A stretch of 64,000 nucleotides of DNA from Sphingomonas citricola (GTDB taxonomy: Bacteria > Pseudomonadota > Alphaproteobacteria > Sphingomonadales > Sphingomonadaceae): positions 186,001 to 250,000 of the forward strand of contig NZ_JAHXZM010000003.1 of the NCBI RefSeq assembly GCF_019429535.1. Direction: 5' to 3'. Numbering within the stretch: position 1 is the first letter of the stretch; every line of letters begins with the position of its first letter. Both the position numbers and the translations under genes were made by a program. This document shows, piece by piece, positions 52,463-60,791 of the stretch. The notes under the pieces were generated by a model. The model was not told the DNA's origin. It did no database searches and saw only the letters and a list, made by a program, of their open reading frames with translations.

Positions 52463-54015
52463 CAGGAATCGCCCCCGGCGTCGGCGGGCAGTTCGAGCCG
52501 CGGAAACGCCGGCGTCGGCGCAGCCAGCGTGAAGCCCGCATCGACCATCCGCGCGTACCAGCCATCGTCGTCGATCGCGGCGTGCGAGCGATCCTCGGCC
52601 CCGAGCAGGTCGAGGACATGCCCCGCGCCGCGCGGCACCACCGGCAGGATCGCGATCGCGAGCATGCGGATCGCGCGAACGAGCGTGCCGAGCACGGCGT
52701 GCATCCGCTCGGGATCAGTCTTGCGCAGCGTCCACGGCGCCTGCGCGTCGATATACTGGTTGCACGCGAACACGCCGCGCAGCCACGCCTCGATCCCCTG
52801 GCTGAGCATCAGGTCGTCGAACGCGGTGCGCAGCCCCGCGCAGGCGACGACCATCTCCTCGATCAATTGCGCGTCGGCGTCCTCGGATCGCCCTGCTTCG
52901 GGTAGCGTGCCGCCCAAGTTCTTGGCGATGAACGACAGCGTGCGCTGCGCCAGATTACCGAAGGCGTTGGCCAGCTCCGCGTTCACCCGCGTCACGATCG
53001 CCTCGGCGGAATAGCTGCCGTCCTGCCCGAAGCTGACCTCGCGCAGCAGGAAGTAGCGTAGCGCGTCAACACCGAACGCGTCCGCGAGCCCGAGCGGATC
53101 GACGACATTGCCGAGGCTCTTCGACATCTTCTCGCCGCGGTGGAGCAGGAAGCCGTGCCCGAACACCGTCTTGGGCAGCGCGATCCCCGCCGACATCAGG
53201 AACGCGGGCCAATAGACCGCGTGGAAACGGACGATGTCCTTGCCGATCAGGTGCAGGTCGGCGGGCCAGTAAGGCATCTCGCCGTCGGGATAGCCCGCGC
53301 CGGTCAGGTAATTGGTCAGCGCGTCGACCCAGACATACATGACATGCCCGTCGCTGTCGGGCACCGGCACACCCCAGTCGAACGTCGTCCGCGACACCGA
53401 CAGGTCGGACAAGCCGCCCTCGACGAAGCGCATGATCTCGTTGCGGCGGCTTTCGGGGCGAATGAAGTCGGGCTCGCGCGCGTACAGGTCGAGCAACGGC
53501 TGCTGGTATTTCGACAGGCGGAAGAACCACGTCTCCTCCGCGGTCCAGGTGACCGGCGTGCCCTGCGGCGACAGCCTTGCCCCGCCCTCACCCTCAACCA
53601 ATTCCTTCTCGTCGTAGAAGGCTTCGTCGCGAACCGAATACCAACCCTCGTAGCGATCGAGATACAGATCGCCCGCCGCCTCCATCGCGCGCCAGATCGC
53701 CTGACTGGCGCGATAATGATCGTCGTCGGTGGTGCGGATGAACCGATCGTAGCTGATCGCAAGCGTGTCGCACATCTGCTTGAAATAGCCCGACATCTCG
53801 CCCGCGAATTCGCGCACGTCGCGGCCCTGGTCGCGCGCGGTCTGCGCCATCTTCAGCCCGTGTTCGTCGGTGCCGGTCTGGAAGCGGACGTCGCGACCCG
53901 CCTGTCGCTGGAAACGCGCGATCGCGTCGGCAGCGATCGCCTCATAAGCGTGGCCGATATGCGGACGGCCATTGGGGTAGCTGATCGCGGTGGTGATGTA
54001 GAAGGGCTTGCCCAT
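52462..54015 (-). CDS. metG: Methionyl-tRNA synthetase
   Basis: Class I synthetase charging tRNA-Met; 517 residues. HIGH is at 19-22 (GRPHIGHAYEA) and KMSKS appears in RGEKMSKSLGNVVDP. The connective-peptide region has no CxxC zinc knuckle and there is no C-terminal tRNA-binding EMAP domain, so it is the short MetRS form without zinc. It lies 32 bases after holB. Confidence 0.96.
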   Translation of the reverse strand: MGKPFYITTAISYPNGRPHIGHAYEAIAADAIARFQRQAGRDVRFQTGTDEHGLKMAQTARDQGRDVREFAGEMSGYFKQMCDTLAISYDRFIRTTDDDHYRASQAIWRAMEAAGDLYLDRYEGWYSVRDEAFYDEKELVEGEGGARLSPQGTPVTWTAEETWFFRLSKYQQPLLDLYAREPDFIRPESRRNEIMRFVEGGLSDLSVSRTTFDWGVPVPDSDGHVMYVWVDALTNYLTGAGYPDGEMPYWPADLHLIGKDIVRFHAVYWPAFLMSAGIALPKTVFGHGFLLHRGEKMSKSLGNVVDPLGLADAFGVDALRYFLLREVSFGQDGSYSAEAIVTRVNAELANAFGNLAQRTLSFIAKNLGGTLPEAGRSEDADAQLIEEMVVACAGLRTAFDDLMLSQGIEAWLRGVFACNQYIDAQAPWTLRKTDPERMHAVLGTLVRAIRMLAIAILPVVPRGAGHVLDLLGAEDRSHAAIDDDGWYARMVDAGFTLAAPTPAFPRLELPADAGGDS

Positions 54016-54047
54016 GCTTGCGCTCCTAGCGGGGCGTTCGCCGCAAG

Positions 54048-55064
54048 TCAGCCCCGAGTTGCGCCGTGCGCGTCGCCCGCCAGCCGAGCGACCAGTCCGG
54101 CGAGTTCGAGCACTGTCCCGCCCGCGTCGAGCGAGAGGCCGCGTGCCGCCCCCGCGACATCGCGCGCACGCGCATAGGCATCGAGCGCGACGTGGAGCGC
54201 CGGGCCGTGTCGACCCCGCGCTGCCTGCGCGATGATCCCGGGGACGCGGTCGAGGAATGCCTCGTAACGCGGTTGTGCCGCCTTGGGGGCGAGCGACTTC
54301 GCGAGTTTGGCGCGGCGCGCGGTGGTCGGGTCGCCATCGCGCGCGATCGCGTGGAGCGCGTCGTCGATCTCCCGCAATTGCAGCTCGGCGTAGCGCAGCG
54401 CTCGCCCCGGCGACCCGTCACCTGCGCGAATCAGCGCGTCGATCTCGTCCGCGTTCGCCTCCGGCAGTGCCGCGTTCAACACCGATCGCATCGCCTCGTC
54501 GCCCAGCGGCTCGAGCCGCAGCACGCGGCAGCGCGACCGGATCGTCGGCAGCAATCGCCCCGGCGCGTGGCTGACCAGCAGGAAGATCGTACCCGCGGGC
54601 GGCTCCTCCAGGCTTTTCAGCAACGCATTCGACGCCCCCGGCCGCTCGAGTTCGTCGGCGCTGTCGATGACGATCACGCGCCGCGACGACATCGACGCCA
54701 TTGTCCCCAGGAACGGCGCTAGGCCGCGAACCTGATCGATCGTGATCGACCGCGCGAGTTCGCCGTCCTTGCCGTCCTTCTTGGGCAGGCGACGCAGTTC
54801 GCGATAATCGGGGTGTGCCCCGGCGGCGAGCAGCGCGGCGGTGCGATGCTGCGCGGGCAGCGCGAGTCGAGGGGGCAGCACGCCGGGCTCCACGCCTTCC
54901 GCGAGCAATCGCGCCGCGGCCGCTCGCGCGAAGGTTGCCTTCCCAATCCCGGGCGGCCCGGTGATCAACCACGCGTGATGCAGTGCGCCGCTGCTCATCG
55001 CCGCGAGCAACGCGTCCGCAGCGGCGGCGTGGCCGAACAGCGGCACGGGGGCTATGCCAGCCAC
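54048..55064 (-). CDS. holB: DNA polymerase III subunit delta'
   Basis: Clamp-loader subunit; 338 residues. AAA+ domain with P-loop ITGPPGIGKATFA, Walker B-like VIVIDSADELE, ALLKSLEEPP and the SRC motif (TIRSRC). A C-terminal helical collar domain follows. The usual cysteine-rich zinc module is reduced. Its start overlaps the tmk stop by 13 bases. Confidence 0.93.
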   Translation of the reverse strand: MAGIAPVPLFGHAAAADALLAAMSSGALHHAWLITGPPGIGKATFARAAAARLLAEGVEPGVLPPRLALPAQHRTAALLAAGAHPDYRELRRLPKKDGKDGELARSITIDQVRGLAPFLGTMASMSSRRVIVIDSADELERPGASNALLKSLEEPPAGTIFLLVSHAPGRLLPTIRSRCRVLRLEPLGDEAMRSVLNAALPEANADEIDALIRAGDGSPGRALRYAELQLREIDDALHAIARDGDPTTARRAKLAKSLAPKAAQPRYEAFLDRVPGIIAQAARGRHGPALHVALDAYARARDVAGAARGLSLDAGGTVLELAGLVARLAGDAHGATRG

Positions 55065-55678
55065 GGCGCCAGATCGGCGAGGATCGCGGCGGTCACATCG
55101 TCGGGCGTCCTCGTCGCGTCGATGCGGCGGACCCGCGCGGGCTCATCCGCCGCGATGCGGTCGAACGCGGCGGCGACCGCGTCGTGGAACGCCGCGTCGC
55201 GCGCGGCGAAGCGATCGGCGCCCACACCGTCGCGCGCGATCGTCCGCTGCGCGCCCACCTCGCTCGGCAGCGTCAGCACATAAGTGCGGTCAGGGAGCAG
55301 CCCCGCCGATCCGAAGGCATGGAGCGCGCGCACGTCCGCGTCGGCGATCCCGCCCGCCGCACCCTGATAAGCGCGTGACGAATCGAGATAGCGATCGCAG
55401 ATGACCCATTCCCCCCGCTCGATCGCGGGGCCGATCACCTTTTCGACATGGTCGGCGCGCGCGGCGGCGAAGAGTAACGCCTCGCTCCGCGCGCTCCAGC
55501 GTCCGGCGTCGCCCTGCATCAGCAGCACACGGATCGCCTCCGCGCCCTCGCTGCCGCCGGGCTCGCGCGTGATCCGGGCCGTCAGCCCGCGCGCCTGCAA
55601 CGCGGCGGCGAGCGCGCGGACTTGGGTCGACTTGCCCGCCCCCTCGCCCCCTTCCAGGCTCAGGAAGCGTCCGCGCAT
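55052..55678 (-). CDS. tmk: Thymidylate kinase
   Basis: Phosphorylates dTMP to dTDP; 208 residues. P-loop EGGEGAGKST, REPGGSEGAE, and DRYLDSSRAYQG (DR[YF] motif) are typical. The start ATG 55678 overlaps the carboxypeptidase stop by one base; the open frame to 55708 is not used. The dacA-tmk-holB-metG-tatD order is common in alphaproteobacteria. Confidence 0.95.
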   Translation of the reverse strand: MRGRFLSLEGGEGAGKSTQVRALAAALQARGLTARITREPGGSEGAEAIRVLLMQGDAGRWSARSEALLFAAARADHVEKVIGPAIERGEWVICDRYLDSSRAYQGAAGGIADADVRALHAFGSAGLLPDRTYVLTLPSEVGAQRTIARDGVGADRFAARDAAFHDAVAAAFDRIAADEPARVRRIDATRTPDDVTAAILADLAPWLA

Positions 55679-56859
55679 TATCCGAACATGCCGGTCAGGC
55701 CGTGCCACGCCCGGCGGAAGAAGCCGGCCTCGCCGACGTCATTCGCGGCGTTGAGCGGCGTCACCTGCTGCGGCAGGCCCGGCGCGTTGACGACCAGATC
55801 GGCGACGTGCGTGCCCGCCTTGATCGGTGCCTTGAGCGGCCCCTGATAGACGATCTTGCCCGTCACCGCCGGACTGGTCCCCGCCGGCACCGACACCGCG
55901 ACCGCGCGCGGCGCGACGAGATCGACCGAGGTCGTGTCGCCCATCTGCACGTCCGCCTGTCCGACGACGCGACCGCTCTTCACCACCGGCTTCGACTGCC
56001 AGGCGCGGAAACCCCATTCCATGAAGCGCACCGATTCGGACGCGCGCTGATTGAAGCTGGTAAGCCCGGCGAGCACCATCACCAGGCGGCGGCCGTTCTG
56101 CTCGGCCGAACCGGTGAAGCCGTAGCCCGCCTCCTCGGTGTGGCCCGTCTTCAATCCGTCGGCACCCGCCACGCGCCCCAGCAACGGATCGCGGTTCGCC
56201 TGCGTGATCTGGCTGCCCGCCATCGTCTTGCCCCAGGTGAAATCCCGGCGCGAATAGAATTGCTTGTAGAGCTTCGGATGCTCCGAAATGGTCGCGGCGG
56301 CGAGCTTCGCGAGATCGCGCGCGGTGACGTAGGTGACGCCGTTGTCGGGCCAGCCGTTCGAGGTGCCGAAGTGGCTGTTGGTCAGCCCGAGCTTCTTCGC
56401 ATTCTCGTTCATGCGATCGACGAACGCGGGCTCGGTACCCGACAGCCCCTCGGCCAACACGACGCAGGCGTCATTGCCGCTCAGCGTGACGATGCCGTAA
56501 AGTAGGTTGGCGACCGATACGCGCTCACCCGCCGACAGGAACATCGTCGAGCCAGCGGCCGGGCCATGCCACTTCTGCCACGTCTCGGGCCGGACCTCGA
56601 GTTCCTGGTCGAGCCGGATGTCGCCTTTGCGCAGCATCTCGAACGCGGTGTACACCGTCATCATCTTCGCCATCGACGCGGGCGGCATGCGGCGGTCCGC
56701 GTCCTTCGCAAACAGCACCGCACCCGACGACATATCTTCCATGAAGGCGACCGGTGCGGGCGTGTCAAACTGCGGCGCCGACGGCGCCTGCGCGGCGACC
56801 GGATAGGCCGCGGCGACGAGAACGGCGGGGACCGCGAGCGCGGTCAGGAACTTTGACAT
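55678..56859 (-). CDS. D-alanyl-D-alanine carboxypeptidase (PBP5/6 family)
   Basis: Periplasmic serine carboxypeptidase trimming peptidoglycan pentapeptides; 393 residues. Signal peptide ends around AYPVAAQA (about residue 25). Active-site motifs are SMAK (SxxK, in PPASMAKMMTVY), SGN (LSGNDACVV) and KTG (DGLKTGHTEEAGYG). A C-terminal PBP5-type domain and an amphipathic end (GFFRRAWHGLTGMF) likely anchor it to the inner membrane. Confidence 0.95.
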   Translation of the reverse strand: MSKFLTALAVPAVLVAAAYPVAAQAPSAPQFDTPAPVAFMEDMSSGAVLFAKDADRRMPPASMAKMMTVYTAFEMLRKGDIRLDQELEVRPETWQKWHGPAAGSTMFLSAGERVSVANLLYGIVTLSGNDACVVLAEGLSGTEPAFVDRMNENAKKLGLTNSHFGTSNGWPDNGVTYVTARDLAKLAAATISEHPKLYKQFYSRRDFTWGKTMAGSQITQANRDPLLGRVAGADGLKTGHTEEAGYGFTGSAEQNGRRLVMVLAGLTSFNQRASESVRFMEWGFRAWQSKPVVKSGRVVGQADVQMGDTTSVDLVAPRAVAVSVPAGTSPAVTGKIVYQGPLKAPIKAGTHVADLVVNAPGLPQQVTPLNAANDVGEAGFFRRAWHGLTGMFG

Positions 56860-56897
56860 GGACGCACTTTCGACATGGGCCGCACTCGGGCGGTCGT

Positions 56898-57719
56898 TCA
56901 GGGAGCTTGGATGATCGAGGCGCCACCATAACCACGCGAAACCGCCGCGTCACGTGCGCGCTGCGCGGCGGCGCGATCGGCGAACGGACCGAGCCGGACG
57001 CGCCACCACCCCGCCGCCTGCTCGACGTGGCCGCCGAGCGAGCGCGCGACGTCCCGCGCACGCGCCTCGTCACGTAGCGCGGCGACCTGCACGAGCGGAC
57101 CGCCCGGGCGTGCCGGCGTTCGGACAGTCGGCGCGATCGCCCTAGGCTTGGCAGGTGGTGCGGGGGGAGCCTTCGCGACCGGAACAGGTGCGGACGCCTT
57201 GCGCGTGATCGCGCTGGCAGGCTTCGCGGCCATAGCCTTGCTCTCGACCCGCAGCGCCGCGCGTCCGGGCTGCTGACGCCGAAGCGCACGCAACAACGCG
57301 TCCGGGGCGGGCAGTCGCGGCGATGCGGCATTGCCCGCGCGAAGTGCGGCGAGGTCGGCCGCGCTCGGCTGGATGCTCCGCACCCGCACTGCGTCGTTCG
57401 TCCCCGACAGGCCGAGCGCGCGCGCTGCCACGACAGAGAGAATGATCTCGGCGTCGCTTGGACTTGTCGGCCAGTCGGTCACCTGCACGAGCGTGATCTG
57501 CCCGTTGTCGAGCGCGGTGACCTCGGCGACCGAGCCGAGCGGAAGCTGCGCATGACTGGCGGTGAAGGTGGTGCCGGCGCCGATCTTGGCGCGTCCGACA
57601 TGATCGTACGCGCCGGCATCGCCGTTGCCCGCGGTGCCGCGCGGTCCCGCCATCGACGCATCGGGCTGCTGCGCCGCCAGCAGCAGCGGCACGAGCAGCA
57701 GGCTAGCGCGCGATTTCAT
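56898..57719 (-). CDS. RlpA-like double-psi barrel protein with SPOR domain
   Basis: A 273-residue secreted protein. Signal peptide (KSRASLLLVPLLLA), an RlpA-like double-psi beta-barrel (about 37-115), a long Ala/Pro/Lys linker (about 160-200), and a C-terminal SPOR domain (about 200-273, LVQVAALRDEARARDVARSL ... WWRVRLGPF). SPOR domains bind denuded septal glycans. In the barrel the His of TASHAQLPLG (H56) and Asp of VTDW (D82) match RlpA catalytic positions, but the usual Glu and the DRGP loop are missing. It could be a divergent septal lytic transglycosylase. Overlaps the MltB-like gene by 17 bases. Confidence 0.8.
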   Translation of the reverse strand: MKSRASLLLVPLLLAAQQPDASMAGPRGTAGNGDAGAYDHVGRAKIGAGTTFTASHAQLPLGSVAEVTALDNGQITLVQVTDWPTSPSDAEIILSVVAARALGLSGTNDAVRVRSIQPSAADLAALRAGNAASPRLPAPDALLRALRRQQPGRAALRVESKAMAAKPASAITRKASAPVPVAKAPPAPPAKPRAIAPTVRTPARPGGPLVQVAALRDEARARDVARSLGGHVEQAAGWWRVRLGPFADRAAAQRARDAAVSRGYGGASIIQAP

Positions 57720-58749
57720 CGGCGAGCAACCCGACCGACAGCGCGTAGAAATTGGAGCAATTATAGTCGAGGATGACACGGTAATTGCCGGTGAGCAGAT
57801 ACGCGGTGCGGCCCGGTCCGTCGGGCTCGATCAGCACCGCCTGAATGGTGTCGCGCGGCCAGACCCCGCGCTGCGGCGTGATGCCGAGCGCGCGCCACTC
57901 CGCCATCGTCCGCCACCCGCTATGCCGCGCGAACACGCGCGGGCAACGCGGCGACACGAGCCGGTTGGTCGCCCGTGCGCGATCGAACCCCGTCGGCACG
58001 TCGACCGCCACCCCCCACGGCTCGCCTGCGCGCCAGCCGGCCTGGGTGAAGTAATTGCCGATCGAGGCGAGCGTGTCCGCGGGGCTGCCCCAGATGTCGG
58101 CGAAGCCGTCGCCGTCTGCGTCGCGCGCGAGCCGCAGATACGCCGACGGCAGGAACTGCGGATTGCCCGTCGCGCCCGCCCAGCTGCCTACCAACCGCGA
58201 ACGCGGCACGCCGCGATCGATCATTTTCAACGCGGCGATGAATTCGCCCTCGAACAGGCTGCGGCGACGCCCCTCGTAGGCGAGCGAGGCGAGACTGCGC
58301 AGCAGATCGAAATTGCCGGTATACGACCCGTAATTGGTTTCATGCCCCCAGATCGCAACCATGATCTCCTCGGGCACGCCGGTCTGCGCTTCCACCCGCG
58401 ACAGCCGCACCCGCTGCTGCTGGTACGTCGTGCGCCCGCGGCTGATCCGTGCGTTGTCGACGTGCTGCGCGCGATAGGGTGCGAACATCGGCACGGCGCT
58501 GCTGTTGTTCTGCTCGGGCTGCTGCCGGTCCAACTCGACCACGCGCGCATTGTAGCTGAGTGTCGGCAGGACCGTGTCGACCGTTGCGGGCCGGACGCCC
58601 GCGGCGATCGCGTTGGCGCGCAGCGCGGAAAGGTAGGAGCGAAAGCCGGTCTCGTCCTGCGCCGATGCCGCCTGGCCGTTCACCAGCAGCAACGCCGCGG
58701 CCAGGACACCGGACCGCCACCCGGCGGAGATCATTCGTACAATTCGCAT
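57703..58749 (-). CDS. MltB-like lytic murein transglycosylase
   Basis: Exported murein hydrolase cutting glycan strands; 348 residues. Signal peptide cleaves near QAASAQ. The SLT-fold catalytic Glu is in IWGHETNYG, followed by GSWAGATGNPQFLPSAY and the DADGDGFADIWGS loop typical of MltB. No lipobox is present, so it is soluble or loosely bound. The start at 58749 gives the signal peptide; the frame upstream to 58821 is not used. It is first of the ten-gene minus-strand block. Confidence 0.92.
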   Translation of the reverse strand: MRIVRMISAGWRSGVLAAALLLVNGQAASAQDETGFRSYLSALRANAIAAGVRPATVDTVLPTLSYNARVVELDRQQPEQNNSSAVPMFAPYRAQHVDNARISRGRTTYQQQRVRLSRVEAQTGVPEEIMVAIWGHETNYGSYTGNFDLLRSLASLAYEGRRRSLFEGEFIAALKMIDRGVPRSRLVGSWAGATGNPQFLPSAYLRLARDADGDGFADIWGSPADTLASIGNYFTQAGWRAGEPWGVAVDVPTGFDRARATNRLVSPRCPRVFARHSGWRTMAEWRALGITPQRGVWPRDTIQAVLIEPDGPGRTAYLLTGNYRVILDYNCSNFYALSVGLLADEIAR

Positions 58750-58844
58750 GCGCGCGTTCTCGCATAGCGGGGCGGAGAGGCAAACCATCAATCGTCGCCG
58801 GGCTTGCACGCGGCACCGCAACCGGCCTAAGCGGCGCGCAGCGC

Positions 58845-58934
58845 GGAGAGATGGCCGAGTGGTTTAAGGCAGCGGTCTTGAAAACCGCCGTGGGTTCACG
58901 CTCACCGTGGGTTCGAATCCCACTCTCTCCGCCA
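58845..58934 (+). tRNA. tRNA-Ser (UGA anticodon)
   Basis: Class II tRNA of 90 bases with encoded CCA. Acceptor GGAGAGA (58845-58851) pairs TCTCTCC (58924-58930), discriminator G, CCA 58932-58934. Anticodon TGA is at 58879-58881 in loop CTTGAAA. The long variable arm spans 58889-58906 and the T-arm GTGGG-TTCGAAT-CCCAC follows. A TTGCAC / CTAAGC pair with 17-base spacing (58804 and 58827) is a plausible promoter. Confidence 0.96.
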
Positions 58935-58945
58935 CCCGAAAGCGG

Positions 58946-59272
58946 TCAGGCGAAGCGCTCGACAAGCGTATCGTACGCGCCCTCGTCCAACGGCGTATGA
59001 AACTGGCAGCCGGCGGTGAAATCATCCGCCCACATGACGTCGGCCGCAACTGGCCCGATCTGTGGCAGATTGAGCCAGATCGTCTGGCCACGCGTCATCG
59101 CGCTGTACGTCTGCAACCGGCACCCATGCAGCGACAGGTCGACGACCTTGCACAAGGTGCGCCCGAAGCCGCCCTGCCCGCCCAGGCCCACATCGAACGA
59201 GACCGGCGCGCGCGGTGCGCGGCGCCGGCCTTGCAATTGGGCAGGTTCGAATTCGGCCGCGAAGGTCGCCAT
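58946..59272 (-). CDS. PilZ-domain protein
   Basis: A 108-residue single PilZ domain. The c-di-GMP-binding pattern is visible: RRRAPR (RxxxR) near residue 16 and DLSLHG (D/NxSxxG) near 45. It probably works as a small c-di-GMP effector on a partner protein. It lies downstream of rpmE on the same strand, 56 bases away. Confidence 0.87.
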   Translation of the reverse strand: MATFAAEFEPAQLQGRRRAPRAPVSFDVGLGGQGGFGRTLCKVVDLSLHGCRLQTYSAMTRGQTIWLNLPQIGPVAADVMWADDFTAGCQFHTPLDEGAYDTLVERFA

Positions 59273-59328
59273 GCACGGGATGCTAGACCGACATCCCTAA
59301 CAGGTGATTACCGAGGCGGCCGAAGCAC

Positions 59329-59559
59329 TTACTTGCGCAGCGTAAGCCCGCCGCCGAAACGCTTGTTGAAGCGCGCGACCTGACCGCCCTGGTCGAGCAT
59401 CTGGCCACGACCACCGGTCCACGCCGGGTGCGCGAGCGGATCGATCTCGAGCGTCATCGTGTCGCCTTCCTTGCCCCAGGTGGAGCGGGTTTCGTACACG
59501 GTGCCGTCGGTCATCTGCACCCTGATCATGTGGTAGTCGGGGTGCGTTCCGGTCTTCAT
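59329..59559 (-). CDS. rpmE: Ribosomal protein L31, cysteine-free form
   Basis: Large-subunit ribosomal protein L31, 76 residues. It begins [20 protein letters not shown], and contains [15 protein letters not shown] and HPAWTG. No cysteine is present, so it is the zinc-independent (C-minus) type. It sits alone after fabZ with an 87-base gap containing a long GC hairpin (59601-59627). Confidence 0.94.
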   Translation of the reverse strand: MKTGTHPDYHMIRVQMTDGTVYETRSTWGKEGDTMTLEIDPLAHPAWTGGRGQMLDQGGQVARFNKRFGGGLTLRK

Positions 59560-59600
59560 CTCTGTTCTCCGATCTTCGGCTGGTTCCGACCAGCCTGGAA

Positions 59601-59627
59601 GCGCGCGCGAGTAACGCCCGCGCGCGC
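59601..59627. other. Strong CG-repeat hairpin between fabZ and rpmE
   Basis: GCGCGCGCG (59601-59609) and CGCGCGCGC (59619-59627) can form a 9-bp stem with a 9-base loop. On the transcribed minus strand no T-run follows, so it may be a processing or RNA-stability element or a weak terminator for the fabZ operon. Confidence 0.35.
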
Positions 59628-59646
59628 GAAAGTCAAAAACTCGCGA

Positions 59647-60141
59647 TCACGCCGCCTTGGGCGGATCGGCAATCATCGCGGTGAAGTTCGCCTGAGCGGC
59701 GACCTTGCCGTCGATCAGCGCGCGGCCCGCGAACTTGCAGACGCTGCTGCGCTTCTGGACGAACTCGACCTCGAGCCGCAGCAGCACGCCGGGCTCCACC
59801 GGCGCGCGGAACTTCGCCTCGTCGATCGCCATGAAATAGACGAGCTTGCCCGAACCGGCGAGGCCAAGGCTCTCGACCGCGAGCACGCCCGCCGCCTGCG
59901 CCATCGCCTCGACGATCAGGACGCCCGGCATGATCGGGCGCCCCGGGAAGTGCCCCTGAAAGAAGCCCTCGTTAATCGTCACCGCCTTGATCGCGGCGAT
60001 CGACCGGTCGGGGATCAACTCCTCGACGCGGTCGACCAGCAGCATCGGGTAGCGATGCGGCAGTGCTGCCATCACGCGCGCGATGTCGAGCGGGCCGATC
60101 GACCCGCCCGTCGCCGCGTCACTGGTCGACTGCTCGCTCAC
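59647..60141 (-). CDS. fabZ: 3-hydroxyacyl-ACP dehydratase FabZ
   Basis: Fatty-acid synthesis dehydratase; 164 residues. Catalytic His is in [13 protein letters not shown] and Glu in [27 protein letters not shown] is typical. The N-terminus is about ten residues longer than usual. It overlaps the ompH start-side gene by four bases (ATGA), ending the bamA-ompH-fabZ unit. Confidence 0.95.
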   Translation of the reverse strand: MSEQSTSDAATGGSIGPLDIARVMAALPHRYPMLLVDRVEELIPDRSIAAIKAVTINEGFFQGHFPGRPIMPGVLIVEAMAQAAGVLAVESLGLAGSGKLVYFMAIDEAKFRAPVEPGVLLRLEVEFVQKRSSVCKFAGRALIDGKVAAQANFTAMIADPPKAA

Positions 60142-60791
60142 CGGCCGGTCGGCGCCTTCCGGTTGCTCGTCGCCGGCGCGGTCGCGGCGGGCGCGGCGGC
60201 GCCGGCGGCCTGACCCGGCTGCCAGTTGGCGGGGACCGCGGTGCTCACGCTCGGCACCAGACGGTCAAGCTCGGCGGTGATCGCGGGCGTGATGTCCGCG
60301 GCGGGCTGCGTGAAGAGTGCCGCCTGCGGCGAGATCAGCAGGCTGACGTTCTTCGCCTTGACGACATTCTGCACCGCGGTGGTCAGCTGACGCTGCACCT
60401 GCTCGGCGGCGTAGGCGCGGGCGCGCTGCGCGGGCGCGGTCAGGCGCTGCAGCTCGGCGTTGCCGGCCTGCTCCTTCGCCTGGATCGCGGCGAGCTGCGG
60501 ACGCAGCGATGCTTCGGTCGCGCCGGGCGCACGCGACGCGGTCTGCGCGGCGGTGACGAGCGGCTGCAGCTCGGCCTGGATTGCGTTGCGACGCGTCGTC
60601 GCCTGATCGAGCTGCGCCTTGTACGTCGTCTGGATCTGCGACACCGCGGTCGTGAACGCGCGCGAGTTGGCGATCGCCGCCTCGGGGTCGGCAACGGCGA
60701 CGCCGTTCACCTGCGCACTCGCGGCACCCGCTGCGATGACGCCCGGCGTCGCGAGCGCGGCGGCGAGCAGGATGGTCTTGAAGGTCTTCAT
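60138..60791 (-). CDS. OmpH/Skp-family periplasmic chaperone
   Basis: Periplasmic chaperone for outer-membrane proteins; 217 residues. Signal peptide [20 protein letters not shown] ends before residue 27. A long Gln/Ala-rich coiled-coil (about 45-170), as in Skp tentacles, and a Thr/Pro/Ala-rich tail follow. It shares one base with the bamA stop, consistent with work on the same substrates. Confidence 0.9.
   Translation of the reverse strand: MKTFKTILLAAALATPGVIAAGAASAQVNGVAVADPEAAIANSRAFTTAVSQIQTTYKAQLDQATTRRNAIQAELQPLVTAAQTASRAPGATEASLRPQLAAIQAKEQAGNAELQRLTAPAQRARAYAAEQVQRQLTTAVQNVVKAKNVSLLISPQAALFTQPAADITPAITAELDRLVPSVSTAVPANWQPGQAAGAAAPAATAPATSNRKAPTGR

Noticed and set aside
58845..58934. 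tRNA-Ser as an integration (att) site
   Set aside because: No integrase gene, no duplicated tRNA 3' end and no change in composition beside it.
59601..59627. CG hairpin as a standard intrinsic terminator
   Set aside because: Stem is strong but no U-tract follows on the transcribed strand; kept only as a hairpin.
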